Source: Zhengella sedimenti
Lineage (GTDB): Bacteria > Pseudomonadota > Alphaproteobacteria > Rhizobiales > Rhizobiaceae
NCBI RefSeq assembly: GCF_046506625.1
Contig: NZ_JBKFFP010000001.1
Coordinates: 620,001 to 684,000 of the forward strand
Reading direction: 5' to 3'
DNA length: 64,000 nucleotides
Shown: piece after piece, positions 1 through 8,700 of the stretch
Numbering within the stretch: position 1 is the stretch's first letter
Layout of the letters: the number at the start of each line of letters is the position of its first letter
The notes under the pieces: generated by a model
Told to the model about the DNA's origin: nothing
Databases searched by the model: none
What the model saw: only the letters and a program-made list of their open reading frames with translations
Position numbers and translations under genes: made by a program

Positions 1-228
1 CAGACCGCGCTTGAGCGCATCTCGATCCGCTATTCGCTCCAGAACCTGCGCACGTTTCCCTGCGTCGACATCCTTGAAAAGAAGGGCCGGTTGTCGCTGC
101 ACGGGGCCTGGTTTGACATTTCCACCGGTGAATTGTGGGTGATGAACGCCCAAAGCGGCGATTTCGAACGGCTTGCGCCCGAGGCGCTGGCCGAAGGCAT
201 GGCCACCACCAGGCAGGACAAGGCCTGA
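1..228 (+). CDS. Beta-carbonic anhydrase, C-terminal part (5' end outside window)
   Basis: The first 75 codons visible are the end of a beta-class (CynT-like) carbonic anhydrase, which interconverts CO2 and bicarbonate. What is seen is the C-terminal signature: an ERISIRYSLQNL stretch, then TFPCV, then LHGAWFDISTGELWV, a beta-strand/turn typical of the family's C-terminus. The zinc ligands and the active-site Asp/Arg lie upstream and cannot be checked. The reading frame is open from base 1 and stops with TGA at 226-228. A secreted NTF2-like gene follows 29 bases later on the same strand, so the two may be cotranscribed. The family call is from recognised sequence and the enzymatic activity is inferred. 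Confidence 0.85.
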   Translation, partial: QTALERISIRYSLQNLRTFPCVDILEKKGRLSLHGAWFDISTGELWVMNAQSGDFERLAPEALAEGMATTRQDKA

Positions 229-257
229 GCGGCGCCAAATCACGAGGAAAGACCGGA

Positions 258-668
258 ATGATGCGACTGCTTCGCCTGACAGGCCTGATGCTCTTCATCC
301 TGCTGGCCGCGTGGCCGGCGAGCGCGGACCCGCGCGCGATCCTGGAGAACTGGTACGCCGCGCTGAAAGCCGGCGACGAGGCTGCCATCTCCGTGCTCCT
401 TGCCGAGGATGCGATCTTCGCGCTGGAGGATATCGGCATCGAGCAGACCCGGGAGGAATTCCTGGAGAGCCTGCCGGAATGGCGCGAGGCCATCGGCGGC
501 GGCTCCCTCCAGTGGAAGCTCCTTGAACCGGGAAACCCGGCTACCGCGCTGGTCTGTTACCGCTTTGCCGACAGCGAGGTGGAAGTGCGCGAGGTGTTCA
601 CCTTCTCCGGGGCGCAAATCGCGCGCAGCCTGCAGACGGAAACCGGCGAGCGCTGCGAAGATTTCTGA
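258..668 (+). CDS. Secreted NTF2/SnoaL-like domain protein, function unknown
   Basis: A 136-residue protein starting at the first of two tandem ATGs. Residues 1-22 look like a Sec signal peptide: MMRLLR, a hydrophobic core, then an ASA site before DPRA. The mature part begins with AILENWYAALKAGD followed by ISVLLAEDAIF, the helix-helix-strand opening of the NTF2/SnoaL-like cone fold, and ends in the strand-rich half of that fold. Such proteins are often periplasmic ligand binders or small enzymes; no catalytic residue is recognisable here, so no function is assigned. Upstream in-frame codons exist back to base 135, but they would overlap the carbonic anhydrase gene and lose the signal peptide. 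It converges on the transglycosylase gene across a perfect inverted repeat. Confidence 0.75.
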   Translation: MMRLLRLTGLMLFILLAAWPASADPRAILENWYAALKAGDEAAISVLLAEDAIFALEDIGIEQTREEFLESLPEWREAIGGGSLQWKLLEPGNPATALVCYRFADSEVEVREVFTFSGAQIARSLQTETGERCEDF

Positions 669-696
669 GCCGGCTTGCCGGAATGGCATGCCAGTA

Positions 697-720
697 AGGC
701 CGGGTTGGCCAACCCGGCCT
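697..720. terminator. Inverted repeat between convergent genes, probable bidirectional terminator
   Basis: A perfect 10-bp stem (AGGCCGGGTT with AACCCGGCCT) and a GGCC loop lie in the gap between two convergent genes. No clear T-run follows on either strand, so intrinsic termination is likely but not certain. Confidence 0.55.
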
Positions 721-752
721 CCTGTTCATCCGCCGGCGGCGGGCGGCCTGGT

Positions 753-1562
753 CTAGCCGTCGATATCGGCGGCCATGATCGCGATGGCCTGCTGGTAGAC
801 ACTGGCGGCGTTCCAGCCCTGGATGGCCCTGAAATTCGCCTGTCCCGGCTGGTATCCGGCCCCCGGACGCCAGCCATGGGCGCGCAGGAAATTGGCCGTG
901 GAGGCCAGCGCATCGGCCGACGAACGCGAAAGGTCGATGCCGCCACCGTCAAAGTCGACACCGTAGCGGGCGACCGAGCCGGGCAGGAACTGGGTCTGGC
1001 CCCATTCGCCGTGCTTGGCGCCGACCGTCGAACTGGACAGCACGCCGCGATCGACCAGCTTGAGGGCGGACATCAGGTGGCCGGTGAAGAATTCCGAACG
1101 GCGGCAATCATAGGCGAGCGTTGCCGTGGCCGAAATCAGGTTGGAATTGCCCTGGAAGCCGCCGAATGCGGTTTCCATGCCCCAGATGGCGATCAAAGGA
1201 CCGGGCGGCACGCCGTATTGGGCCTCAAGCTGCCTGAAAAGCGAAGCCTTCGATTTCTTCAGGCGCTTGCCCTTGGCGACAATGGTCGGTGCACCGCGCA
1301 CCTGCATGAACTTCTTGAGCGTATACTTGAAGCTCTTCTGGCCCCGGTCGGCGCGGATGGTGTCGCTGGCATAGCGGGTCGCCATCAGGGCAGCGATTCC
1401 ACGCTGGCCGACGCCACCAGCCTGCGCCTCGGCCGCCATCTGCTGCTTCCATGCATCGAAACCGGCCGATGAATTTCCGCACCGGGCTGCAAACGCGGCG
1501 CCGGGTGCCAGAATTACGGCACATGCTACGGCCGTGGCCATGGCTTGGCGTCGGATGTTCAT
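753..1562 (-). CDS. Lytic murein transglycosylase, MltB/SLT family
   Basis: A 269-residue exported enzyme that cleaves the MurNAc-GlcNAc bond of peptidoglycan to leave 1,6-anhydroMurNAc. The start at 1562 is chosen because GGAGG sits 7-8 bases upstream and it gives a signal peptide (MNIRRQAMATAVACAVILAPGAAFA). Family signatures are IWGMETAFGG, which holds the catalytic Glu, and GEWGQTQFLPGSVARYGVDFDGGG, typical of the MltB fold. The cysteine pair found in many exported MltB proteins can be placed (RCGNSS near the N-terminus, AYDCRRSEF later). There is no C-terminal peptidoglycan-binding domain, so it is a short member. It has no lipobox and is probably soluble in the periplasm. Confidence 0.88.
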   Translation of the reverse strand: MNIRRQAMATAVACAVILAPGAAFAARCGNSSAGFDAWKQQMAAEAQAGGVGQRGIAALMATRYASDTIRADRGQKSFKYTLKKFMQVRGAPTIVAKGKRLKKSKASLFRQLEAQYGVPPGPLIAIWGMETAFGGFQGNSNLISATATLAYDCRRSEFFTGHLMSALKLVDRGVLSSSTVGAKHGEWGQTQFLPGSVARYGVDFDGGGIDLSRSSADALASTANFLRAHGWRPGAGYQPGQANFRAIQGWNAASVYQQAIAIMAADIDG

Positions 1563-1942
1563 CAAGTCGTCCTCCGGGAAAGAGTGATTCGTCAGCCCCT
1601 GCATGAATTTGCCAGCGATTGCCGGTTTTGTCATCCGGCCGGCGTGTGAAACGCCGGACAAGGCCAGAAGGGATTTCTGCAACCGATCGTGTCAATCCGA
1701 AGGCAGACGGTCGGCAAATGCCCGGTTGACTCAGCAGTCACGCGCGTTTATGGACCCTTCTCGACTTTCCGCGACGAGTGAGAACTCCGACGCGCCGACC
1801 AGGAGGCGGATGCCCCGCAAACCTGGAGGTCCACATCCGGCAGCGCGATGCGCCCCCGGGTGTCGTTCCGCTTTGGCGATTGGATTCTTGCTCCGCGATG
1901 GTTATCTCCGGGGCGAAAACCCCGGAACCCAAGGACTGGACG
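1563..1942. other. 380-bp divergent intergenic region (transglycosylase / ffh)
   Basis: No convincing gene is seen; the open frame that reads into ffh from 1778 has no ribosome site or family match upstream of 1943. The region holds a 7-bp perfect hairpin at 1639-1657 (CCGGCGT with ACGCCGG, GTGAA loop) and a candidate promoter for ffh at 1726-1754. If that promoter is used, ffh has a leader of roughly 180 bases. I looked for a 4.5S/SRP RNA here because of the neighbour and found no conserved SRP loop. Confidence 0.6.
1726..1754 (+). promoter_or_regulatory. Candidate sigma-70 promoter for ffh
   Basis: TTGACT at 1726-1731 and TATGGA at 1749-1754 are separated by exactly 17 bases. This fits a housekeeping-sigma promoter, and alphaproteobacteria tolerate weak -10 boxes. 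It was found by eye and the start site is not known. Confidence 0.35.
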
Positions 1943-3499
1943 ATGTTTGAAAGCTTATCCGACCGGCTCGGATCAATCCTCAACGGCCTGACAGGCCGCG
2001 GCGCACTGTCGGAGGCCGATGTCTCCGCGGCGCTGCGCGAGGTGCGCCGTGCGCTGATCGAGGCGGACGTGGCGCTCGATGTCGTGCGATCGTTCACCGA
2101 CCGGGTGCGTTCCAAGGCCGTCGGCCAGGACGTTCTCAAGTCGATCAAGCCCGGCCAGCAGGTCGTCAAGATCGTGCATGACGAACTGGTCGAGATGCTG
2201 GGCTCGGAAGGCGAGGCCATCGACCTGAACGCGCCGGCGCCCGTCGTCGTCATGATGGTCGGCCTGCAGGGCTCGGGCAAGACGACGACGACCGGCAAGA
2301 TCGCCAAGCGGCTGACCGAGCGCCAGGGCAAGAAGGTGCTCATGGCCTCGCTCGACACGCGCCGCCCGGCCGCGCAGGAGCAGCTCAAGCAGCTTGGCGA
2401 GCAGACGGGCGTGGCAACGCTGCCCATCGTGGCGGGGCAGGATCCGGTCGCCATCGCGAAGCGCGCGGTGCAGGCGGCAAAGCTGGGCGGTCATGACGTC
2501 GTCATCCTCGACACGGCCGGGCGCACCCATATCGACGAGCCGCTGATGGTGGAAATGGCCGACATCCGCACGGTGTCGGCGCCGCACGAGATCCTGCTGG
2601 TCGCGGATTCGCTGACAGGCCAGGACGCGGTCAACCTGGCGCGCAGTTTCGACGAGCGCGTCGGGATCACCGGCATCGTGCTGACCCGCATGGACGGCGA
2701 CGGGCGCGGCGGCGCGGCGCTTTCCATGCGCGCGGTGACCGGCAAGCCGATCAAGCTGATCGGCACGGGCGAGAAGATGGACGGGCTGGAGGAATTCCAT
2801 CCCAAGCGCATCGCCGACCGGATTCTCGGCATGGGCGACATCGTCAGCCTGGTGGAGAAGGCCGCCGAGACGATCGACCAGGAAAAAGCCGCCGCCATGG
2901 CGAAGAAGATGCAGGAGGGGAAGTTCGACCTGAACGACCTCGCCGACCAGCTTCGCCAGATGCAGAAGATGGGCGGCCTTGGCGGCATCATGGGGATGAT
3001 GCCCGGTATGGGCAAGATGAAGGACCAGATGGCCGCCGCGGGTCTCGACGATCGCATGTTCGGCCGCCAGATCGCCATCATCCAGTCGATGACGCCGGCC
3101 GAGCGGGCCAATCCGGACCTGCTCAAGCACAGCCGCAAGAAGCGCATTGCCGCGGGCTCGGGAACCGATGCCGCGCAGATCAACAAGCTCCTGAAGATGC
3201 ATCGCCAGATGGCCGACATGATGAAGGCCATGGGCGGCAAGGGCCGCAAGGGCGGCATGATGCGCGGGCTGATGGGCGGCATGGCCGGCAAGATGGGGCT
3301 CGGCGGCATGGGTGGCATGCCCGACCTGTCGAAGATGAGCCCGAAGGAACTTGAGGCGCTGCAGAAGCAGGCCGAGGCCATGGGCATGGGCGGCGGCGCG
3401 CCGAAGCTGCCCGGACTTGGCGGACAGGCGGGCCTGCCGGGCGGGCTGCCCGGGCTGGGCGGGCCGAAATTGCCCGGCCTGCCGGGCAGGAAGAAGTGA
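1943..3499 (+). CDS. ffh: Signal recognition particle protein Ffh (SRP54)
   Basis: A 518-residue SRP GTPase that binds 4.5S RNA and signal sequences of nascent inner-membrane proteins and docks with FtsY. Domains in order: N helical bundle (about 1-85), G domain with P-loop GLQGSGKTTTTGK and the SRP-type motifs DTRRPAAQEQL, DTAGR and TRMDGDGRGGAAL, then a methionine-rich M domain (about 300-450). The tail after the M domain is unusual in composition: repeated GGM units, then a Gly/Leu/Pro-rich run ending in GRKK. The ATG at 1943 is chosen because the family N-terminus MFESLSDRL starts there; an AAGGA lies 12 bases before it. Chorismate mutase follows after 7 bases, so the two are cotranscribed. 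Confidence 0.97.
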   Translation: MFESLSDRLGSILNGLTGRGALSEADVSAALREVRRALIEADVALDVVRSFTDRVRSKAVGQDVLKSIKPGQQVVKIVHDELVEMLGSEGEAIDLNAPAPVVVMMVGLQGSGKTTTTGKIAKRLTERQGKKVLMASLDTRRPAAQEQLKQLGEQTGVATLPIVAGQDPVAIAKRAVQAAKLGGHDVVILDTAGRTHIDEPLMVEMADIRTVSAPHEILLVADSLTGQDAVNLARSFDERVGITGIVLTRMDGDGRGGAALSMRAVTGKPIKLIGTGEKMDGLEEFHPKRIADRILGMGDIVSLVEKAAETIDQEKAAAMAKKMQEGKFDLNDLADQLRQMQKMGGLGGIMGMMPGMGKMKDQMAAAGLDDRMFGRQIAIIQSMTPAERANPDLLKHSRKKRIAAGSGTDAAQINKLLKMHRQMADMMKAMGGKGRKGGMMRGLMGGMAGKMGLGGMGGMPDLSKMSPKELEALQKQAEAMGMGGGAPKLPGLGGQAGLPGGLPGLGGPKLPGLPGRKK

Positions 3500-3506
3500 G
3501 GCCGGC

Positions 3507-3836
3507 ATGAGCGAAGACCAGGACGTGCTGCGCGCCCGCGAGGTGCTCAAGGACATGCGCCGGTCCATCGACAATTTCGATGCCGTGCTGATCCATACGC
3601 TGGCCGAGCGCTTCCGCTGCACGCAGAAGGTCGGCGAACTGAAGGCGCAGCACGACCTGCCGCCGTCCGACCCCGACCGCGAGGCGAAGCAGATCGAGCG
3701 GCTGCGCCGGCTGGCCGACGAGGCGGGCATGGACCCCGATTTCGCCGAGAAATTCCTCGCCTTCATCATCAAGGAGGTGATCCGCCATCACGAGGCCATC
3801 GCGGCCAGGGCGGCGGAGGACGAACACACCGCCTGA
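3507..3836 (+). CDS. Chorismate mutase, AroQ class
   Basis: A 109-residue all-helical enzyme converting chorismate to prephenate, the first committed step to phenylalanine and tyrosine. The AroQ pattern is visible: LKDMRRSIDNFDAVLIHTLAERF with the first active-site Arg and the Asp/Leu helix, KVGELKAQH with the active-site Lys, then DPDREAKQIERLRRLA, and a third helix ending FIIKEVIRHHE. It is a single domain with no prephenate dehydratase or ACT part and no signal peptide, so it is cytosolic and probably not feedback-regulated by itself. It lies between ffh and rpsP, an order I know from other rhizobial genomes; the link to translation genes seems to be positional rather than functional. Confidence 0.92.
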   Translation: MSEDQDVLRAREVLKDMRRSIDNFDAVLIHTLAERFRCTQKVGELKAQHDLPPSDPDREAKQIERLRRLADEAGMDPDFAEKFLAFIIKEVIRHHEAIAARAAEDEHTA

Positions 3837-3902
3837 GGGTTTGACCGACGGCATGACACGAACAGACGACACCAACAGACAAGACCTTACAGGAGTTGAA
3901 CC

Positions 3903-4298
3903 ATGGCACTGAAAATCCGTCTGGCCCGCGCTGGCTCCAAGAAGCGCCCCTACTACCACATCGTGATTGCCGACGTGCGCGCACCGCGCGACGGCCGTTT
4001 CATCGAGCGCGTCGGCGCCTGGAACCCGATGCTGCCCAAGGACGGCGAGCGCGTGACGCTCGACGAGGAGCGCATCCGCCACTGGCTGGCCAATGGCGCG
4101 CTGCCGACCGACCGCGTGCTGCGTTTCCTGGACCAGGCCGGCATCTCCAAGCGCCCCGAGCGCAGCAACCCGAAGAAGGGTGAGCCGGGCAAGAAGGCGC
4201 AGGAGCGCATCGCCGAGCAGAAGCAGCGCGAGGAAGAAGCGGCTGCCGCAGCCGCCGAGGCCGCTGCCGCCCCGGCCGAGGAAGCCGCTTCCGAATAA
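3903..4298 (+). CDS. rpsP: 30S ribosomal protein S16
   Basis: A 131-residue S16, a primary-binding protein of the 30S body. The core occupies residues 1-85 with MALKIRLARAGSKKRPYYHIVIAD at the start, shown here only in part: LARAGSKKRPYYHI. Beyond the core is a 45-residue Lys/Glu then Ala/Glu-rich tail, a form common in rhizobia. AGGAG lies 7 bases upstream. In many bacteria rpsP is followed by rimM, trmD and rplS; here a strong terminator follows 24 bases after the stop and the next gene is an MFS permease on the other strand, so S16 is uncoupled from those genes. Confidence 0.97.
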   Translation: MALKIRLARAGSKKRPYYHIVIADVRAPRDGRFIERVGAWNPMLPKDGERVTLDEERIRHWLANGALPTDRVLRFLDQAGISKRPERSNPKKGEPGKKAQERIAEQKQREEEAAAAAAEAAAAPAEEAASE

Positions 4299-4322
4299 CC
4301 GGATACGGATCGCGATGCAGGC

Positions 4323-4354
4323 AAGGCCGTCCTTCGGGGCGGCCTTTTCCTTTT
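4323..4354 (+). terminator. Rho-independent terminator after rpsP
   Basis: A 7-bp stem (AAGGCCG with CGGCCTT) with a 10-base loop is followed by TTCCTTTT. It ends the ffh-chorismate mutase-rpsP transcript and lies just before the 3' end of the convergent permease gene. Confidence 0.8.
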
Positions 4355-4363
4355 CCCAAAGGC

Positions 4364-5749
4364 TCAGACGGTGGCGGCGATGCGGTTCTCCGACGGCTTC
4401 GGCGCGCCATAGAGAATGATGAAGCCGATGATGAAGAACACGGTGATGACCGCCATGCCGGCGCGCGGCGAGGCGGCGGCGGCGGTGACGGTGGCCACGA
4501 GAAACGGCGCCAGGAAACTCGTCGCCCGCCCGGCCAGCGCGTAGATGCCGAAATAGCGGCCGGTTTCCTCGGGTGTCACCGATCGGGCCATGTAGGAGCG
4601 CGAGGACGCCTGCACCGGTCCGAAGGCCGCGCCGATGAGCAGGCCAAAGCCGATATAGGCGAGTTCGGCGGGCGTGCCGAACAGGCCGCCGGTATCGGCA
4701 TCGCCGAAGCGGATCAGGCCGAAGGCGGTGAAGCCGGGTCCGGTGGAGACGATGCCGATGGTGGCGACGAGCAGCATGGCAACGCAGATCAGCACGATGC
4801 GCCTGGAGCCGAACGCCTCGTCGAAACGGCCGGCGATCAGGCATCCGGGAATGGCCACGAGATTGAGGATGATGCCGAACAGGCCGATCTCGGTGATCGA
4901 CCAGGCGAACATGCTGGCCGCGAAGCCGCCGCCGAGCGCGAGCAAAGCGTTGACCCCGTCCTGGTAGATCATGCGGGCGATGAGGAAGCGGGCGATGCCG
5001 GAGCGCCGCCGCAACTCGCGGAAGGTCAGCTTCAGGTCCTCTAGGCCGGCGGCCACGGCATTGGTGGCGCTGGTGGTGTAGCGGGCATCCGGCGTGAACA
5101 GGAACATCGGCAGGATGAATACCAGGTACCAGAGCGCGGCGATCGGGCCGGTCGCGCGGGCATCCTCGCCCTGGACAGGATCGAGCCCGAAGAGGGCCGG
5201 CAGGCCGATCAGCGTCCGGCCGGTCTCCGGAGACGCGGCGAGGAAGAGGATGACGAAAATGAGCACGATCATGCCGCCGAGATAGCCCAGACCCCAAGCC
5301 GTGTTGGAGATGCGTCCGATCTCCTTTTCCGGCACCAGCCGGTTCATCATGGAATCGTTGAAGACGATGGAGAACTCCGCGGCGACGGTGGCCAGCGTGA
5401 AGGCGGCCGCCACCCAGAACAGGCTGGCGCCGGGTTCGGCCCACCACAGTGTCACGAGCGCGGCGATCTTGACCACCGCGAAGACGCCGATCCAGGGCTT
5501 GCGCGGCCCCGTATGGTCGGCGATCGATCCAAGAACAGGTGACAGGATGGCGATGAACAGCCCGCCGGCGGCCACGGCATAGCCCCAGGCTGCCTGCCCG
5601 GCCACGGGATCGGACGCCATGCGGGATATGAAATAGGGGCCGAAGACGAAGGTGGTGACCACCGTGAAGAACGGTTGCGCCGCCCAGTCGAACAGCATCC
5701 AGCCCCAGACGCCCTTGCGGCTGGCGCGCGGCAGCGCGAAATCGCTCAT
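4364..5749 (-). CDS. MFS permease of the UMF1/Atg22-like family
   Basis: A 461-residue inner-membrane protein with about 12 hydrophobic segments. The N-terminus (GWMLFDWAAQPFFTVVTTFVF) and the motif FNDSMMNRLVP are characteristic of the UMF1 branch of the major facilitator superfamily, related to yeast vacuolar Atg22. A loop-2 motif of MFS proteins is present as GSIADHTGPRKPWIG. The substrate is unknown; relatives are annotated loosely as amino-acid effluxers, which I would not transfer. It stands alone, 36 bases downstream of the large glutamate dehydrogenase gene on the same strand, so cotranscription is plausible and would fit a role around amino acids, but this is inference. Confidence 0.85.
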   Translation of the reverse strand: MSDFALPRASRKGVWGWMLFDWAAQPFFTVVTTFVFGPYFISRMASDPVAGQAAWGYAVAAGGLFIAILSPVLGSIADHTGPRKPWIGVFAVVKIAALVTLWWAEPGASLFWVAAAFTLATVAAEFSIVFNDSMMNRLVPEKEIGRISNTAWGLGYLGGMIVLIFVILFLAASPETGRTLIGLPALFGLDPVQGEDARATGPIAALWYLVFILPMFLFTPDARYTTSATNAVAAGLEDLKLTFRELRRRSGIARFLIARMIYQDGVNALLALGGGFAASMFAWSITEIGLFGIILNLVAIPGCLIAGRFDEAFGSRRIVLICVAMLLVATIGIVSTGPGFTAFGLIRFGDADTGGLFGTPAELAYIGFGLLIGAAFGPVQASSRSYMARSVTPEETGRYFGIYALAGRATSFLAPFLVATVTAAAASPRAGMAVITVFFIIGFIILYGAPKPSENRIAATV

Positions 5750-5785
5750 CGTTCCTCGTCCCCCCGTTGCCCCTCGCGGCGCGGA

Positions 5786-8700
5786 TCAGGCGCCCGCCAG
5801 GTCCCCCATGAGCCCGGCGGCCACCGTCATGCGCGAGACGGTCAGATCGCCGGATTCCAGAAGTGCCTGGATCCGCTCGCGGGTGCGCCGGATCCGCCCC
5901 TCATTGGCGGCCTGCCAGGCACCCACCGGATCGTCAGCGCCGCCATGGTCGGTCAGGACCGAGACGGAGATGCCGCGCCGCGCCGCGTCGATCATGGCAC
6001 CGGCGCGCGAAAGCGCAAGCCCGTCATAGTAGTCGCCCGTCGAAATGGCGCGGGCTGCATCCTCGATGCGGCCCAGGCGGAACAGGTCCGTCACACCGAA
6101 GAAGGCGCGGGCGGCCTTCTTCAGTTCCGTTCCGGAAGAACGGGAAACCAGCATGATGTCGGGAATGAGTTCCTCGGCACCCAGCAGCGCGATCGCCTTG
6201 GCAAGGTCGGCTGGCGCGCCGTTGTGCTTCATGCGGGCGGACCGGTCCGCGAGGCGTTCCTTCATGTATGCGGGCAGCAGGCCGGGGAGGTCTGATTCCA
6301 GCGACTTGCGCCCGGCGCGCAGGCCCTCGACCACCGCGCCCACCGGCTCCGAAGCGTCGCCATTGCGCAATTGCCAGGCCGTCGCATTCATCGCCGTGCG
6401 CGCGATCCGGCCATAGAGGGCAAGCTGGGCGCGGCCGGGCATCTCGTTGTCGAGCGCATCCACCCGCGCGTAGAGCGCGTCCAGTTCATAGCCGTCGCGG
6501 GCCACGGCGAAGGCGCGCGCTGCCTCCACCGCGGAACGGCCTGTCATGTCCTGCTGGCGCACCACGAAGGCGGGGCCGCCGCGATTGATGACGTCATTGG
6601 CGAGTTCCGTGGCGATGATCTCGGCGCGCAGGCGGTGATCGCAGATCTCGGACCGGTATTTCTTCTGCATCTCGGCCGGGAAATAGTCGATCAGCGTCTG
6701 CTCGAAATGCGGGTCGGCGGGAAGGTCGGAGGCCATGATGTCGCCGAAAAGGACCAGCTTGGCATAGGAGACGAGAACGCCGATCTCGGGACGGGTCAGC
6801 GGTTCCCCGCGCGCCTGGCGCTCCGACAGCGCCTTGGTGTCGGGGAGCAGTTCGACCTTGCGGTCGAGAAGGCCGCGGTTTTCCAGGTGCTCCATCAGCC
6901 GGGCCTGGTAGGCGAGATCCGCCATGCCCCGGGCTTCGGTCTGCGAGATGCACAGCGTCTGGTCGTAGTTGGTCTCCAGGACCAGTTCGGCCACCTCGCC
7001 GGTCATCTTTTCCAGCAGGGTATTGCGCGCCTTGCGGGTCAGCTTGCCGTCGCGCATGGCAGCGGCGAGCGCGATCTTGATGTTGACCTCGACGTCGGAG
7101 GAATTGACGCCGGCGGAATTGTCGATGGCGTCGGAATTGCAGCGCCCGCCATGCAGGCCGAACTCGATCCGGGCACGCTGGGTGAGGCCGAGATTGGCAC
7201 CCTCGCCGATCACCTTGCAATGCAGGTCGGCGGCGGTCACGCGGATGGCGTCGTTGGCGCGGTCGCCGGCATCAGCATTGGATTCGGTCGAGGCGCGGAC
7301 ATAGGTGCCGATGCCGCCGAACCAGAGCAGGTCGACACGCATGGTCAGGATGGCCGACAGGATCTCGTTGGGCGAGGCCTCCGTCTTGTCCAGGCCGATG
7401 GCTTCGGCGGCCTCGGGTGGCAGCTTGATGCGCTTCTGGTTGCGCGAGAACACGCCGCCGCCCTTGGACAGGTAGGACAGGTTGTAGTCCTGCCAGCTCG
7501 ACCGGCCCATGTCGAAGAGGCGCTTGCGCTCCTCGAAGCTGGTCGCCGGATTGGGGTCCGGGTCGATGAAGATGTCGCGATGATCGAAGGCGGCGACCAG
7601 CCGGATGCAGGGCGACAGCAGCATGCCGTTGCCGAAGACGTCACCGGACATGTCGCCGACGCCGGCCACGGAGAAGGGCTGGGTCTGGATGTCGCGGTCC
7701 ATTTCCCGGAAATGGCGCTTCACCGCCTCCCAGGCGCCACGCGCGGTGATGCCCATCTTCTTGTGGTCGTAGCCGGCCGAACCGCCCGACGCGAAGGCGT
7801 CGTCAAGCCAGAAGTCATAGGCCTGGCTGATCTCGTTTGCCGTGTCGGAGAAGGTCGCCGTGCCCTTGTCGGCAGCGACGACGAAATAGGGATCGTCGCC
7901 GTCGAGCCGCTCCACGCCCTTCGGCGGGACGACGTCGTTGCCGTGCAGGTTGTCGGTCACGGACAGGAGCGAGGAGATGAACGACTTGTAGGCGGCGCGG
8001 CCGGCCTGGAAGATCTCGTCGCGGCTGCCGCCGGCCGGCAGCATCTTGGGCACGAAGCCGCCTTTTGCCCCGACCGGAACGATGACGGCGTTCTTGACCT
8101 GTTGCGCCTTGACGAGGCCGAGCACCTCGGTGCGGTAATCCTGCAGCCGGTCGGACCAGCGAAGGCCGCCGCGCGCGACCGGCCCGAAGCGCAGATGCAC
8201 GCCCTCGACCTCCAGCCCGTAGACGAAGATCTCGTGGGCGGGCCGCGGTGCCGGAAGGAAGGGGATGGCGCGCGGGTCCAGCTTGACGGCAAGCTGGCGC
8301 GGCGGCACGCCTTCAACGGGCGCGGCGTAGCGGTTGGTGCGCATGGTGGCGTCGATCAGCGTCAGGTAGCGGCGCAGGATCGTGTCCTCGTCGATGCCGG
8401 GCACGTTGTCGAGCTTGGCCATGATCGATTTGCGCAGCCGGTCGCATTCCTCGGTGCGCCCCTGGGAGCGGGCCGGGTGAAAGCGTGCGTCGAACAGGTC
8501 GTAAAGGTCGCGGGCGATCAGCGGATAGCGGTTCAGCGCGCTGGCGATGACGGGCTGGCCGAAGGTGCTGCCGGCCTGCTGCTGGTAGCGGCCATAGGTG
8601 CGCAGGACGGTGATCTCTTCATGGGTCAGGCCGGCCGAATGGGACAGGCCGTTGTAGGGATCGTCATCCACCGCGCCGCGCGAGGCCGCGGCAAACGTAT

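Noticed and set aside
1563..1942. 4.5S RNA gene upstream of ffh
   Set aside because: The conserved SRP RNA tetraloop and internal loops were not found.
3841..3869. Separate promoter for rpsP (TTGACC ... AGACGA)
   Set aside because: The -10 box is too poor, and the ffh-chorismate mutase-rpsP genes are close enough to be one transcript.
3180..5447. 755-codon minus-strand frame running across ffh, chorismate mutase, rpsP and part of the permease
   Set aside because: It crosses four clear genes and a terminator; it is an artefact of high GC content.
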